Source: Asparagopsis taxiformis (taxonomy: Eukaryota; Rhodophyta; Florideophyceae; Bonnemaisoniales; Bonnemaisoniaceae). From it: a stretch of 64,000 bases of DNA. Within the stretch, counting starts at the first letter, position 1, and the number at the start of each line of letters is the position of its first letter. The stretch is from assembly GCA_030407315.1 (NCBI GenBank), contig JALQPE010000340.1, forward strand, positions 1 to 64,000, given 5' to 3'. The position numbers and the translations under genes are program-made. Shown piece by piece: positions 41,350 through 52,322 of the stretch. The notes under the pieces were generated by a model, which saw only the letters and a list, made by a program, of their open reading frames with translations, had not been told where the DNA came from and did no database searches.

Positions 41350-42444
41350 ATGTTTGCCTTTGCTGCTCCATCCACATTGTCTCGTATCCGTCGCCGACAA
41401 GATCAGATTAGCTGTTGCCCTCACAAATTCCGACTCGAAGCAGTTGCCAGATTTACTCCGAACGAACAGCAGCGGACTTCACTAGGTCCTTTCCAAAACG
41501 TCAACCCTTTGGGAATTGGCACCTGGGCTTGGGGTAACAAGTTGCTCTTTGACTATGACCCATCCCTCGATAATACACTCCAAGAAACGTTCAATAAAGC
41601 ACTCCTCAATGGTGTCAATATAATTGACACAGCCGACTCGTACGGGACCGGCAACCTCAACGCACGAGCTGAAAAACTCCTCGGTCGCTTTCTTAGTGAA
41701 GCGCCGATTTCAACAGATCATGTTATCATTGCCACGAAGTTTGCAAGCTACCCATGGCGAATCACTCGCAGTTCTATCTGCGATGCTGCTGCGCGATCTG
41801 CGGAGCGTATCGGTCGTCCCATCGATATCGGGCAGATGCATTGGTCCACCACTACATATGCACCATGGCAGGAACGCGCACTGATCGATGGTCTCGCCGA
41901 CGCGAAGGAGCGCGGCTACTGTCGTCAAATCGGTGTCTCCAACTTTGGGCCCATGCAACTGCGCAAAGTATGCGAGTACTTGGAAAGGGAGCGCGGAATG
42001 AAGCTTGCCAGTTGCCAAGTACAATTGTCACTGCTATCGAGATTGCCGCTAGAGAACGGGTTGATTCAACTTGCCAGGCAGATGGGTGTTGGGGTGATAG
42101 GGTATTCACCGCTTTGCTTAGGATTGCTAACAGGCAAGTACGATGAGAAGGGTGCAACAGGAGTGCGCGGGATATTGTTTGGTAAACTGCTGAAAGGCAG
42201 CAGTTTGCTGACGAGGACGCTGCGAGAAATCGGCGATGCGAGAGGGGTGACGGCGGCGCAGGTTGCAATTGGCTGGTGTCTTTCGAAAGGGGTGGTAGTC
42301 ATCACGGGCGTTCGCGAGCCGCAGCATGTAGAGCAGGGCGTCGATTCTGTTGGACTAGTACTGTCAGAGCGGGAGATAAGCGAGTTGGAGGCAGTGGCTA
42401 GCAAATGTCCGCAGATGATACAAAATTCTTTTCAGACACGGTAG
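41350..42444 (+). CDS. Aldo/keto reductase, plastid-targeted, pyridoxal reductase-like group
   Basis: 364 residues from the ATG at 41350. A leader of about 45 residues (MFAFAAPSTLSRIRRR) precedes the barrel. The catalytic residues are present: IIDTADSYGTG (Asp, Tyr), IIATKFASYPWR (Lys), IGQMHWS (His). GVSNFGPMQLRKV and GVGVIGYSPLCLGLLTGKY follow, and the NADPH-binding end reads VVITGVREPQHVEQGVD. The overall pattern fits plant plastid AKRs related to pyridoxal reductase; the substrate is unknown. The next gene on the opposite strand ends only 55 bp downstream. Confidence 0.87.
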   Translation: MFAFAAPSTLSRIRRRQDQISCCPHKFRLEAVARFTPNEQQRTSLGPFQNVNPLGIGTWAWGNKLLFDYDPSLDNTLQETFNKALLNGVNIIDTADSYGTGNLNARAEKLLGRFLSEAPISTDHVIIATKFASYPWRITRSSICDAAARSAERIGRPIDIGQMHWSTTTYAPWQERALIDGLADAKERGYCRQIGVSNFGPMQLRKVCEYLERERGMKLASCQVQLSLLSRLPLENGLIQLARQMGVGVIGYSPLCLGLLTGKYDEKGATGVRGILFGKLLKGSSLLTRTLREIGDARGVTAAQVAIGWCLSKGVVVITGVREPQHVEQGVDSVGLVLSEREISELEAVASKCPQMIQNSFQTR

Positions 42445-42499
42445 AACAGATATGTACTAGCAGAGGAAAACACAGAAGGAAAGTGAAGGAAAAGTATGG

Positions 42500-43258
42500 T
42501 CATGAAGTGGATGGTGGTTGTACAGAGACTACAACTGACCTTAAGCGTTCCATATGATTTTCGCCGTCCTCCTCCGTACTGCTATCGCTGTCTACAGGCG
42601 GCGCAGACGGTTCACCTCCCTCTGCACGGAGCTTTTTGCGAACACGACGAGAAGCTCGTTCAGCCGAAACGTGTAGGGTGCCTGGAGTACTGTCAGCGAA
42701 TAACCTGAAATGAGCAGCGGCATCTGCCTGCTGTGAGTCTGGGTTTGTTGGAGGAATCGGAGAGTCAGTAGGTTCACTAGGCGTGTCGGTGGCAGGTGAG
42801 GTGTTTTTTTTGTCTTGACGCGCATCAGCATTTGAGCTGGGCACACCGAGCGTCTTCTCCAGATAAGATTCGAGCAATTTTGCGACACGATTCTGAACCG
42901 AGGCAGCGGCAACGGGAGAGGAAGCGGGGGCGGTGCTTGAATACGAATTCCTGCGCGACAATAATGGACTCGGCGATGGACTGGGGCCGCGCGGAGGTTT
43001 TCCTTGTCGCGAACGTTCACGCTTTCCAGAACGAGGGTGAGTTGTGGGCACGGGCAAAGGATTTGCACAAGTATTGGGTGAGAGTGGCGGAACCTGTGGC
43101 GGAGTGCAGGGCATGGATGCAGGTGAGGAAGCCAATGTGGGTAAGGCTGGAACGAGTGTTGTAGGATCAACAGCTACAGTGGCTAGATCACGAAGTTCAC
43201 GGTCTTCTGATGAGGTGGTGCTCGACGGCGGAGTGGGCGTGTAGGCGGAGGACTTCAT
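42500..43258 (-). CDS. Low-complexity Ser/Pro-rich protein of unknown function
   Basis: 252 residues from the ATG at 43258 (MKSSAYTPTPPSS). An upstream in-frame stretch lacks an ATG and is a CAGCA-type repeat. Most of the chain is Pro/Ser/Thr-rich and probably disordered. Three parts look structured: NRVAKLLESYLEKTLG, AAAHFRLFADSTPGTLHVS and the basic ASRRVRKKLRAEGG, which may be a nuclear localisation signal. No family was recognised. It is placed as a gene because its frame is clean, its ends fit between neighbours, and the structured parts are conserved in style. It lies 202 bp downstream of the TFIIIC subunit on the same strand. Confidence 0.55.
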   Translation of the reverse strand: MKSSAYTPTPPSSTTSSEDRELRDLATVAVDPTTLVPALPTLASSPASMPCTPPQVPPLSPNTCANPLPVPTTHPRSGKRERSRQGKPPRGPSPSPSPLLSRRNSYSSTAPASSPVAAASVQNRVAKLLESYLEKTLGVPSSNADARQDKKNTSPATDTPSEPTDSPIPPTNPDSQQADAAAHFRLFADSTPGTLHVSAERASRRVRKKLRAEGGEPSAPPVDSDSSTEEDGENHMERLRSVVVSVQPPSTS

Positions 43259-43460
43259 GTTGATTACAATTTGAAGAGCGTCTTGTCGACGGAACGAAGT
43301 CGGTGAGGTTGTTCGAAATGTGCAGCATGCATGGCAGCGCAGCACAGCACAGCACAGCAGCACGCACGACACATTGCGAACAACGGGTGAGTGCTAAAAA
43401 TTTCATTTAATCGTTGGGCGGCGATTCGTTTGGATCGCGATCAAACTGTGCAATCGTGTT

Positions 43461-46400
43461 TCACAGCAATGATTCGGTAGCTTGTAAAACATGACTGGCT
43501 TTAGCTTGCCAAGCAACACAACTGTTGGCCGTGTAACACACCGTAGCTGCATCCTTCGCGCCCATCGCTATCGCACATGCGTCAATGTACTCGTCTTCCA
43601 CGACCGCTCCAACCAACTGCTTCATCAACACTTTCTGTTGCCAAAGAACGTGTGCCACATCGACAATGCCCCTACCGACAATCTCCCCCACTCGCCCTTT
43701 CACTTTCTCCACCAAAACTTGTTCCGTGATTCCCGGCCATCGTATCACACATTCCACAATAGCTGTCGCGACTTTGTGAACGACTCGATCGCCCATCTCG
43801 TCGCTGCCCCTCATAAACGCTGATACCATTTGCCATCCACCTTCTACTCGTCTGCAAAAACGGCATGCCGCTCCAATCGCTATGTAGCAGATACCACTCA
43901 TCGCGTCCCAATTATCCTCATCCACAATCATTCGTACAATTAACCCCAATCTCATCAATACTCGCACTGCCCGTAATATTGTTACTCGTCCCACCCCATC
44001 CCTCTCAATTTTCTCTAACAACTCGCGTGCCAGACACCCACCTCTCACACTCACCACATATTCAGCGATAACAATTGCCAACGCATCTACTTCTTTCGCG
44101 TCTTCCCCTGAATATCCCGTACGCCCTTTCCTTACCAATTCCAGCATCCGCATCTGTTTCTCCTGCATCTCTCCTACCCAAGTTTCAAATTCTGAATCCG
44201 AAACGCATTCATCCGTCCGTGATGCGTCTGATATCATTTTGATCTCCTGCCTCTTCCATAACGTATTGTCTTCTATCGCATAGTGCACAACAATCATTCC
44301 ATCCTCTGTATTTTCCCCGTCGACTTCAGATCTCTTTCGTTTCTGACCGCACGATACGCTCTCTTGTATATCGACAATTTCCTGATCATGTCCCTCTTCT
44401 TGTTCCCTCATTACTCCTGTTTCGTTAAAAGTATTTTCCTGTCCTTGCTTCGCAACTGATTGTTGTAAATTACCCTCCGCTGCGCTGCTCCGTACTATTG
44501 GCATCAATGACAGTCGTCTTTTTCGTTTTGAGAAAAACAACAGCTCTGCTGCAACTTCGAGTGCATTACCAGATTCCGGAGTCTTGTTGCTGCAGATATC
44601 TTTCCATAGTTTTGAACATCCAAAGTTCTTCCAATCTATTTCATCAGCTTCTCCCTCGCTGGTACTCATGACAGATCGCACATGTTCCTCGCGCTCGCAC
44701 TGTGATCTGCGTACAAATTGAATCGCTTCACCAGTTTTCTCTCTGCTAAGTACCTCGAAATAATGCATGGCTTTGTCTTCATGAAATGAAATGATACCTT
44801 TCAATAGAAGCCGGTTTCTCGCCTCGCAAAGCGCCACTTCATTGAAACGCCTGATAAATGTTCGCACCTCCTCCGATACTTGTACTAGCAAATCTTCTCG
44901 AAGAACTGACAATATTACTTGCTCTAACACCTCGGTACGTTGCCCCTGCTGATCCTGATGCACAGGAATTTGCACATACTCTTCCGGCTTACAAGGCAAT
45001 ATACCATGGTATGTAACACCACGTATACTGGCTTCCAGCATTCGTCTATACCGTGAAGCTAGGATCGACACACGATGACTTAGAGTAAGGTTTTCATCAA
45101 TTCTCATTCTCGATAACTCAAGACCAAGCGTCATAGTTCTGTACCTCAAACGATGCAAACTCAAATTCTCTGGTACCGCGAACTGAACGGTGAAGCGTTC
45201 ATCTTGACTTAGCCTTGGTGTCATTTCGATGATTGCAGCTCTGAGGATATCATGGACATTTGGGGGAAGTTGTTGCAAACAGGGAGGAATGATTGGAAAG
45301 ACTGTTCGAGTCTCGAGCAATTGTAACTTACTTAGATAATCATCTCTCACTCTCCAAGTGCACATAGCGAGCTTAACTGCCAGTATATCAACAGTTGCTC
45401 GGATGAGCGTACAATCGCACAATGCCGCTACAGTTTTACGGGCACTCCTCTTTTCTGCAGTCATACTTCTCGTAAGTATATCTTTGGGAGGATCCATATA
45501 GATAAGCGATGTTGCATTCCTCCACTCCAGCAATTCCAAACTGTTTTGACAGTACGCTAGTGCCCGGCCTTGAACTACATGACTGAGCAAGCATACACAC
45601 CACTCAAGCTCTAGATGTATATCATGCTTGGCTGGACCTACCTGCTTTGATTCATGTTGTTGGCGGTCAAGTTTCTTCTTCACTGCTGGCTTTGAAATTC
45701 GAGCGACCCGTGAATTATTGCTTGCCTTAGTTGATGGTTTCCTCGTGGCGACATTTTCTTGGTGAACATGCAACACAGAGGCATTCTCTGCAGCATCAAC
45801 AGTTCTTATTGGGAGGTGGCCATTGCTGGTTGATAAATCTCGACATATTCCCTTCGGGATAACATTTTTTGTGCGAAACCTTGAATAAGCCAACAAGCGC
45901 TCCATTGTGAACGTAGATTTCTCAAACAAGCATCGGTCAGGGTCTTTGCCTGTTGAATCGTGTACAGCATCATATAGCTCTTCTATGGCGAACCGCTTTA
46001 GAGGACCCATCAAAAGGTTTCGTCCTGTCAGAGTTTCCGCAGATACGTCCACTCCACTCAAGCGCTGAAGCACCGCTTCATATTGTTGTTGCTCACTTTT
46101 CATAAAACCATGGTGCAAGCGATCCTTCCAGCGCATTTGGATATACACATCTATGACAGGTAAATAATTGCCGTCTAATATTGCTTCTTGTGGTGATAGA
46201 GTTTCATTCTTCTGATCTCCACCTTTCTCAAACTTCATTTTGGCGAAGCGTTCAAGCTCTTTCCAATAAACTTTGACTGCCGACATGCTAGAAAATATTA
46301 CACTGTGTGGAACAACTCCCAACGGAATTCCCCTACCGAAGTCTCTGATTATACCGGCTCCAGACAAGATCCAAGAGGAGTCTGCTGATGATTCCATAAG

Positions 46401-49028
46401 ACCGAGTCTCATCAGAACAGCTATCAGAGAACGAATCACCCGAGATGCTTGAAGACTCATAACTTCTTCGCGAACAATATCAATAACATCTGCAACCAAT
46501 GAATCCTGAATGGATTCGAAAGGAACTGGAAGGGCTTGATATATCCCAATTATTGCAGCGTATTCTGCGACTGTGAGATTTCGTACGCATGAGTATATGG
46601 TGAACTTTCCAATTGGGGCAGTGGCTTTTCCTGCCTCGACTGTGCTGTGTACCAAGAGGTGCTCTGCCTCTTCCTCATCATTTTTGCTGACGCCATGAGC
46701 AGTTTGGAATAACTTCTCATGCAACATACGCAAACGGGCTAGTTTACCTTTCATCCAACCATAATCAAGAGCCCTCAAGCGCATGAGACGGGACTTTTTC
46801 ATGTTACGCAGTTTTGTCTGCACAAGAAGTTTTGGAACCGAATCTTTTTCTGCATCGGAAGGATTGATAACAGATAATGGAACTGGAGCGGCTTCTTTTT
46901 GTACATCCGATCTTGGTACTTGGTCTTCCTTCCCTGCAAACTCATCCGTTTCTACATGTTTGTTGACGTGAGCACATTTTGCACCTTCCACTGCTTCAAT
47001 GGGATTAGTGCCATCATCTAGGTCGATAGGGTTTGAAATTTGTTCAGTTTGTGGACTGCTACCATCACCATTCACTTCTGAACCGATAGAGGCATCTCGC
47101 AATTCATGTTCTGGCTTCTCAACAGCTTTTGGTACCTTCTTTTTTCGCGGTGTACTTGTGCTCTTATGACGCTTTGTTTTTGTTTTAGGAGCCTTTTCCG
47201 GCTTCCTGTCATGACCTTCATTATCATTGGAAAAGTTTGTATCCATAAGACTTCTCTTCAACGGATATCCACTCTTCAACTTCTCTGATCCACCTCCAAG
47301 AACTGAACGTGTAACGAGGGAAGCAACAAGGCTTCTGACTTCTTCTCCTTGCTCAACGACGGCTGGCAGCGCAAGAATTTTTACTACTTGGTCCCGTGTG
47401 CTTTCCTCCATGCTTGGTCTGGTGGTGCAGATGATTTTTGCTTCCTGCGATGCGACTAAGTCGTTAACGATGCGGCGCATGACTTTCTGATCAACTCGAT
47501 TCAGTCCCGACTGTTCGCGTTGTGCAACTTCTCTACCCAAGGTTTCGTATATCAAAGCTTTGCGTTCACTGAGTAGTTCAGAGATGATGCCACGCCGCTG
47601 CATGGCGAGTGAACTAAGTTGACTGCGCCTACGAGCCGCCTCCTCGGAGCGTCGTTTGCGTTGAGAACCACCGCAGCCCTCGGATGAGTCTTTGTTGACT
47701 CTAGTAACAGACCCAGAAGGCATATTACATGAATCGGGAAACGAAATACGTAAATGCATGGCACTGCCTTCAAAGAACTGCTCTTCTTTGGTAGGCACGA
47801 ACCGCGACAATCCGGTAGCTATGTTCCGAACACGTTTTGCAACAACACTGGTCATCTCACTTCCGTTGTCAAGATGTGAACATATCTCCGGCACTGAAAT
47901 GCCGCGGGGTCCCGCGTTTTTGATGATGCGGAAAATCTGTTCAGTGAGGTCAACCTCCGCGATGTAGTGGGGAACACCAGTGATTGACGAATTTGCTGGT
48001 CGGTATGATTTAAAGGTATCTGCTTCCATCAGACGCTCACGGTTGTCCAAGGAAGGCGAATTTGCTTCTCCTTCAGCACCGGCGAGGATAGGTTGGCCGG
48101 TATCACCGTCCGCATACTGCCCGTCTATACTTTGATTCAGTTTGAGGCACGATAGCATACCTCTCGGCTTGCCGTCCTCACCGATACATTCTCTTTGACA
48201 AACAGAGACAAGGCCGGTTCGAAGAAGTTTTGTTCGTACGGCTCGGAACGATCGGTGTCTCCTTTGCAAGAATAGTTCAGGAGCAACATATTGTTTTTCA
48301 CTGTCTGGGGTGGCAATAACTTTCAAATCTCTCTGTGAGCGAATGTACGGGGGCGCACTCCTGAGCGCAGAAAGCACACGGTCAATTCTTGTCTTCAGGG
48401 TGACATCAATAACGCTACCATCCAGGGCAGGGCCGACAGCACTGGGGTCTGTACTATTTGCAGTCGGCCTCGCTGCAGTAGATGTTGAGATGGTAGCGGC
48501 AAATCTAGCAAGGACAATAACAGCAGTATACGTAACACTACTACCTGCGGACTTTGTGAGAGCAGTTTGCTGGGCATTTCGTACAGCGGGTTTGCGAGAG
48601 TTGGTAAGAACAACTTTTCTTCTAGCTACAAGCCGTCTGGCAGTAAGGGTGCCGATGTAATGCTGCACCATAACAGGCGAGAGTTCTGCCATGGGAGCGA
48701 GTTCACATTGCAGCAGGCCATCCGCACCGCGAGAACCAATGAGTTCAAGAACGCGCCAGGAACGTTCAGCAAGGGGCGCATGTTCAAGAGCTGAGTATCC
48801 CAGAGCGCGCTGTCGCAGCGGGAGAATGGCAATGACAACGGCTGCATTCGGAGTCGATGAGGAGACAGAGAAAAGATGTGGTCGCAGAGAAAACTGGGAG
48901 TGTAACCAGCGAAGCAATGCTGGACGGGGAGGAGAACCCAAGGCGGATGAAGCTGCTTTGTTTAAAGATAGGCCTTCTGGTCCAGCTAGAGCTATGAGAT
49001 CTGTGCATTGGGCGAAGAGGCGATCCAT
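43461..49028 (-). CDS. TFIIIC largest subunit, B-block binding (GTF3C1/tau138-like)
   Basis: 1,855 residues from the ATG at 49028 (MDRLFAQCTDLIAL). An upstream open stretch to 49475 lies over the divergent DHHC gene and is rejected. RSWRVLELIGSRGADGLLQCELAP with VMVQHYIGTLTARRLVARR near residues 85-140 is the B-block-binding winged helix. A second winged helix follows (IFRIIKNAGPRGISVPEI, near residue 360). The middle has a Lys-rich linker (KTKTKRHKSTSTPRKKK), and further winged-helix-like segments occur later. TFIIIC binds the internal A and B boxes of tRNA genes in the nucleus and recruits TFIIIB and RNA polymerase III. Length agrees with the family (about 1,200-2,100). No intron is needed. 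Confidence 0.85.
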   Translation of the reverse strand: MDRLFAQCTDLIALAGPEGLSLNKAASSALGSPPRPALLRWLHSQFSLRPHLFSVSSSTPNAAVVIAILPLRQRALGYSALEHAPLAERSWRVLELIGSRGADGLLQCELAPMAELSPVMVQHYIGTLTARRLVARRKVVLTNSRKPAVRNAQQTALTKSAGSSVTYTAVIVLARFAATISTSTAARPTANSTDPSAVGPALDGSVIDVTLKTRIDRVLSALRSAPPYIRSQRDLKVIATPDSEKQYVAPELFLQRRHRSFRAVRTKLLRTGLVSVCQRECIGEDGKPRGMLSCLKLNQSIDGQYADGDTGQPILAGAEGEANSPSLDNRERLMEADTFKSYRPANSSITGVPHYIAEVDLTEQIFRIIKNAGPRGISVPEICSHLDNGSEMTSVVAKRVRNIATGLSRFVPTKEEQFFEGSAMHLRISFPDSCNMPSGSVTRVNKDSSEGCGGSQRKRRSEEAARRRSQLSSLAMQRRGIISELLSERKALIYETLGREVAQREQSGLNRVDQKVMRRIVNDLVASQEAKIICTTRPSMEESTRDQVVKILALPAVVEQGEEVRSLVASLVTRSVLGGGSEKLKSGYPLKRSLMDTNFSNDNEGHDRKPEKAPKTKTKRHKSTSTPRKKKVPKAVEKPEHELRDASIGSEVNGDGSSPQTEQISNPIDLDDGTNPIEAVEGAKCAHVNKHVETDEFAGKEDQVPRSDVQKEAAPVPLSVINPSDAEKDSVPKLLVQTKLRNMKKSRLMRLRALDYGWMKGKLARLRMLHEKLFQTAHGVSKNDEEEAEHLLVHSTVEAGKATAPIGKFTIYSCVRNLTVAEYAAIIGIYQALPVPFESIQDSLVADVIDIVREEVMSLQASRVIRSLIAVLMRLGLMESSADSSWILSGAGIIRDFGRGIPLGVVPHSVIFSSMSAVKVYWKELERFAKMKFEKGGDQKNETLSPQEAILDGNYLPVIDVYIQMRWKDRLHHGFMKSEQQQYEAVLQRLSGVDVSAETLTGRNLLMGPLKRFAIEELYDAVHDSTGKDPDRCLFEKSTFTMERLLAYSRFRTKNVIPKGICRDLSTSNGHLPIRTVDAAENASVLHVHQENVATRKPSTKASNNSRVARISKPAVKKKLDRQQHESKQVGPAKHDIHLELEWCVCLLSHVVQGRALAYCQNSLELLEWRNATSLIYMDPPKDILTRSMTAEKRSARKTVAALCDCTLIRATVDILAVKLAMCTWRVRDDYLSKLQLLETRTVFPIIPPCLQQLPPNVHDILRAAIIEMTPRLSQDERFTVQFAVPENLSLHRLRYRTMTLGLELSRMRIDENLTLSHRVSILASRYRRMLEASIRGVTYHGILPCKPEEYVQIPVHQDQQGQRTEVLEQVILSVLREDLLVQVSEEVRTFIRRFNEVALCEARNRLLLKGIISFHEDKAMHYFEVLSREKTGEAIQFVRRSQCEREEHVRSVMSTSEGEADEIDWKNFGCSKLWKDICSNKTPESGNALEVAAELLFFSKRKRRLSLMPIVRSSAAEGNLQQSVAKQGQENTFNETGVMREQEEGHDQEIVDIQESVSCGQKRKRSEVDGENTEDGMIVVHYAIEDNTLWKRQEIKMISDASRTDECVSDSEFETWVGEMQEKQMRMLELVRKGRTGYSGEDAKEVDALAIVIAEYVVSVRGGCLARELLEKIERDGVGRVTILRAVRVLMRLGLIVRMIVDEDNWDAMSGICYIAIGAACRFCRRVEGGWQMVSAFMRGSDEMGDRVVHKVATAIVECVIRWPGITEQVLVEKVKGRVGEIVGRGIVDVAHVLWQQKVLMKQLVGAVVEDEYIDACAIAMGAKDAATVCYTANSCVAWQAKASHVLQATESLL

Positions 49029-49269
49029 AGGGAGAAAAAAGTTGTGTTGGTGACGAGACGGGGTTCGAACTGAAGGAAGTTGCGTGCTGGCATCACACCG
49101 AGCGCGCTCAGAAATTGGAAGGAGATATACTTTGGGTCTATGATCTAAATAGATTTGGATTTGCCAATTTGGATACAGCCAACCGCACGTAATGATGACA
49201 TCGGTGCACCTTTGATGTTGAAAATCTTTCAAACATGATAGCTTCTCCATCTCAGCGCATGGCCCCCTA

Positions 49270-50448
49270 ATGTTTTCTACTGCCTTTTGTCGTCCTACTT
49301 CCATTCGTGTTTCCGAAATGACACTTCTCCCCAACGAAAAAAGTGTTCCAACCAGCCATCCATCCGCAAACACGAACAAACTATTATCGCAGTGGTACGC
49401 AGGTGTGCGTCCATTTCCGTGTACAACAACACGAATTGCAGGTTTCGTCCCAGTGATTGCAGTAGTCGCTCTCATTGTACTCGCCTACATTACTGCTGTG
49501 CCTTCCACTCTTCTACCACTTTATCGAATCGACCCAACAACTGCAATCGCCCTCACTATCCTCTTCCATTTCATCTACTTGAACGTACTTGCAAACTATG
49601 CTCTTCTCGTCTTTGCAGACCCTGGCTCTGTTCCTGAAGATTGGCGTGCGCCCCCTCCTCGTCCACTGCAAATTCGTCCTCGCCATACCCGTTCTCAGAC
49701 GGAGGAGGACCGCAACTTGCTTTCAGATGAACAGCGACATTCAGTAGGGAAAACTACTTTTCGATATGCCCACTATCTCACCGAACGCACCTATGATGGT
49801 TCCTTGCGCTATTGTAGGTTTTGTAAATGTTACAAACCGGATCGTGCTCATCATTGCTCCGTCTGTTCGCGCTGTATCTTGAGGATGGATCATCACTGTG
49901 TTTTTGTGAACAATTGCGTTTCTTTTTACAACCACAAGTTTTTTGTCTCTTTCATCACCTATGCTTTCCTGGGTTGTCTTTTCGTGTCGATTGTATCGTT
50001 TCCAACGTTCTACGCAATCATATCCACAAGTGCTATTCCTCGTACCCGAGCTCACTTACTAAGTAAGACACTCCCTTTAACTTTCGCAACCGTGCGCCGT
50101 ACCGTCCCCATCAACTCAACTACAACTATCCCGTTATCAAAAAGCTTACAAACTATTTGCATGATTGGCTATATCATGTGTGCTGCTTTTGCTTTTGCTC
50201 TTGGTGTATTCGTCTGTTTTCACGCATACCTTGTAGCTAAGGGTCGGACGACAATCGAAATGTATGAGCTGACCGATCCAACACGCGCCGCTCGTGTAGC
50301 AGAGTTTGATCTTGGACCTTCTCGTAACTTCAGAAAGGTCTTCGGCAACGTACCCATCTGTTGGTTCTTTCCTACGCGAGCTTACATCGAAGGGGACGGG
50401 CTGCAGTATGAACGTCGTGTTGCGACAGATGCCTCTTTTGCTGTATAA
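49270..50448 (+). CDS. DHHC-type protein S-palmitoyltransferase
   Basis: 392 residues from the ATG at 49270. Two membrane spans ([16 protein letters not shown] and [20 protein letters not shown]) precede DPGSVPEDW. The cysteine-rich domain follows: [20 protein letters not shown] and [18 protein letters not shown], with DHHC the catalytic motif. Two further spans ([19 protein letters not shown] and [20 protein letters not shown]) come next. A TTxE-type element appears as GRTTIEMYE, and [11 protein letters not shown] is near the C-terminus. This is the normal four-span zDHHC layout of Golgi, ER or plasma-membrane acyltransferases. It is divergent from TFIIIC across 241 bp. Confidence 0.95.
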   Translation: MFSTAFCRPTSIRVSEMTLLPNEKSVPTSHPSANTNKLLSQWYAGVRPFPCTTTRIAGFVPVIAVVALIVLAYITAVPSTLLPLYRIDPTTAIALTILFHFIYLNVLANYALLVFADPGSVPEDWRAPPPRPLQIRPRHTRSQTEEDRNLLSDEQRHSVGKTTFRYAHYLTERTYDGSLRYCRFCKCYKPDRAHHCSVCSRCILRMDHHCVFVNNCVSFYNHKFFVSFITYAFLGCLFVSIVSFPTFYAIISTSAIPRTRAHLLSKTLPLTFATVRRTVPINSTTTIPLSKSLQTICMIGYIMCAAFAFALGVFVCFHAYLVAKGRTTIEMYELTDPTRAARVAEFDLGPSRNFRKVFGNVPICWFFPTRAYIEGDGLQYERRVATDASFAV

Positions 50449-50614
50449 GTCACTGCAGTTTGTTAATAATGACTTTATCGTAGTCTTCCATGCGCTGCCG
50501 TAGTGGAGGTCGATGTTTCCTCCTAAATTGCTGCCCATCAATTGCAAGCAGAACAAGTGTACAAAGACATCGTTCCGCACATGACATTACAATTCAGTTT
50601 TGTAGCAAGGACTA

Positions 50615-51901
50615 TTAACTGCTTGCCAGAATTTTCTGGAGTGTGTCTCCGCGGCCACCCGCAAGTGCAATCAAACGCTGCATATTATTATCACCTGCCT
50701 CTTCTTGTTTGCGCAGTTTCCCACCCAAAAAGTTGCTTCGGATCACATTCATTTCTTGTCGCGATAAATCTGGAATTCTCAAGTGAACCCCTCTTTCGCT
50801 GTGCTCAAGTCGGGACTTGAATGCGGAGAGCCAATCTTGTCCCGAGGGATCACGCAACACATCTTCATTAAGCGGGTAATCTAATCCTGACCGTAACCTT
50901 GATTTGCGCCAGTTAGGCATTCGAGCTGCAGAATTTGTAGCCAACAATACGAAGCCATTTTTCATAAGAGACGCTGTATGTTCAATGCAACCGCGTCCGA
51001 AATGTTCCGATACAGCACGGATCGAGTTTGCATGCATGCGTTCCTTACGCTCATTGGTCATGCACGTGAGTCCTATCATTGCCTCATAGTTATCAATCAC
51101 AATCGCTGTCGGTTTCGATGTGCATGAACATAATTCTGCCACTAGATGGTTGAAAACGCTACCAGCTTGGGCTGGGATTATCCTCCAGTTGGAGTCAATA
51201 TCGTCTAACAGATTGTTGCCCAATTCTACTAGATCGAGTAATGTTGAACAATGTTTTGTTTCATCGTTAGCCAATTCAGGATGGCACGGCAACTCATCAA
51301 GGTCAGCTCGATGAACTTGTAGAAGTGCTTTGAACATGTGATGCATCTCCTGAGGCCGATCGTAGAATCGAATTGCAGGAATTCCAGCTAGGGACGGCTC
51401 GGCGTCCCCAACGGCGGTTGCTGCGAAGAATCCATCACCGTTAGTCCATGAGCCTGCGTCTGGAATGAAAAGGACGAGGGCACCTTGAGATCTGGCATGG
51501 GCAACCGTCTGGAGTAGAAGAGCGGTTTTTCCGACACCTGGTTGTCCTTCCAATAAAATGAGATTGGGTATGTTTGGCTCAACTGATGCCGTCCCGTTTC
51601 TATTAGTATACTTGGCCAGCACTTCCTTCTGTATGAAAGGAGTGCAATCCCTCCAGACAGTTGTTGGTGGATGTTCTGTATCATTTGGCATTGCTTTCCA
51701 CGGTGACTTCTCAGCCCTTCGATTCGGTCGGCGTAATTTTGAACTAAGTTCCGGGATCGACGCCAGATTAAGACGATCCGCTCGAATCAAAGGACTTCTT
51801 TCCTCTGTACAGATTGTGCGCCATACTGAAGCAAGCCGCAATGGTCGGTTCCCCATCAACTGTGAAGCCTTTCGGTGTTTGGAGACGTAACGCGATATCA
51901 T
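50615..51901 (-). CDS. DAP3: Mitochondrial small-ribosomal-subunit protein mS29 (DAP3)
   Basis: 428 residues from the ATG at 51901 (MISRYVSKHRKASQ). The N-terminus is Arg/Ser-rich, a plausible mitochondrial presequence. Codons further upstream lack an ATG. Features: Walker A LLEGQPGVGKTALLLQTV near residue 120, Walker B AIVIDNYEAM near residue 268, GFVLLATNSAARM after it, and a C-terminal region with HLRIPDLSRQEM typical of mS29. This P-loop GTP-binding protein sits in the head of the mitoribosomal small subunit. It is convergent with the DHHC gene, 166 bp between the stops. It borders the right-hand transposon block. Confidence 0.85.
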   Translation of the reverse strand: MISRYVSKHRKASQLMGNRPLRLASVWRTICTEERSPLIRADRLNLASIPELSSKLRRPNRRAEKSPWKAMPNDTEHPPTTVWRDCTPFIQKEVLAKYTNRNGTASVEPNIPNLILLEGQPGVGKTALLLQTVAHARSQGALVLFIPDAGSWTNGDGFFAATAVGDAEPSLAGIPAIRFYDRPQEMHHMFKALLQVHRADLDELPCHPELANDETKHCSTLLDLVELGNNLLDDIDSNWRIIPAQAGSVFNHLVAELCSCTSKPTAIVIDNYEAMIGLTCMTNERKERMHANSIRAVSEHFGRGCIEHTASLMKNGFVLLATNSAARMPNWRKSRLRSGLDYPLNEDVLRDPSGQDWLSAFKSRLEHSERGVHLRIPDLSRQEMNVIRSNFLGGKLRKQEEAGDNNMQRLIALAGGRGDTLQKILASS

Positions 51902-52322
51902 AATGATTAGCGTTGTCAGAGGATACAAGTCCACTCGATGGGGAAGAAATACGGAGACTCCTACGAGACGGTGTCCCCGCTGCACAGCAGAACTCTTTCA
52001 TAAGTTTTTGCCGTGACTGGCGAATCAGACAAATTCGAAAAACCTCAGTAAATTGAAGTTGTCCGGAAACGGCGTAAATTTCAAAAAAAGTAGTTGGAAA
52101 ATAATCCAACCTGTGTTATAAGAGTTCAATTTTTAAAACTGCAGGAATTCGAAAAAAATAAAAAAGTTTAAGAACAAGAAATGGATCCTTTAATTTGGAC
52201 GTACCAGCTACCATATCGTTAACTTGAGTTAGTGTAAGGAATTACCCCCTTTTAAAAGGGCAAACTTTATCCAACTCTAAGTCTCCCATACCTTCCTCCA
52301 AAATACTGCGTACTTAGTCTGG
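51902..52322. other. AT-rich gene-free junction to transposon block
   Basis: Contains the DAP3 upstream region and then A/T-rich DNA. A palindromic CCCTTTTAAAAGGG lies near 52247. The DIRS-like element probably ends in this stretch, near 52150-52200, but no terminal repeat was identified. Confidence 0.45.

Noticed and set aside
49029..49475. In-frame upstream extension of the TFIIIC subunit
   Set aside because: It lies over the divergent DHHC gene, has no family similarity, and the ATG at 49028 gives a natural start.
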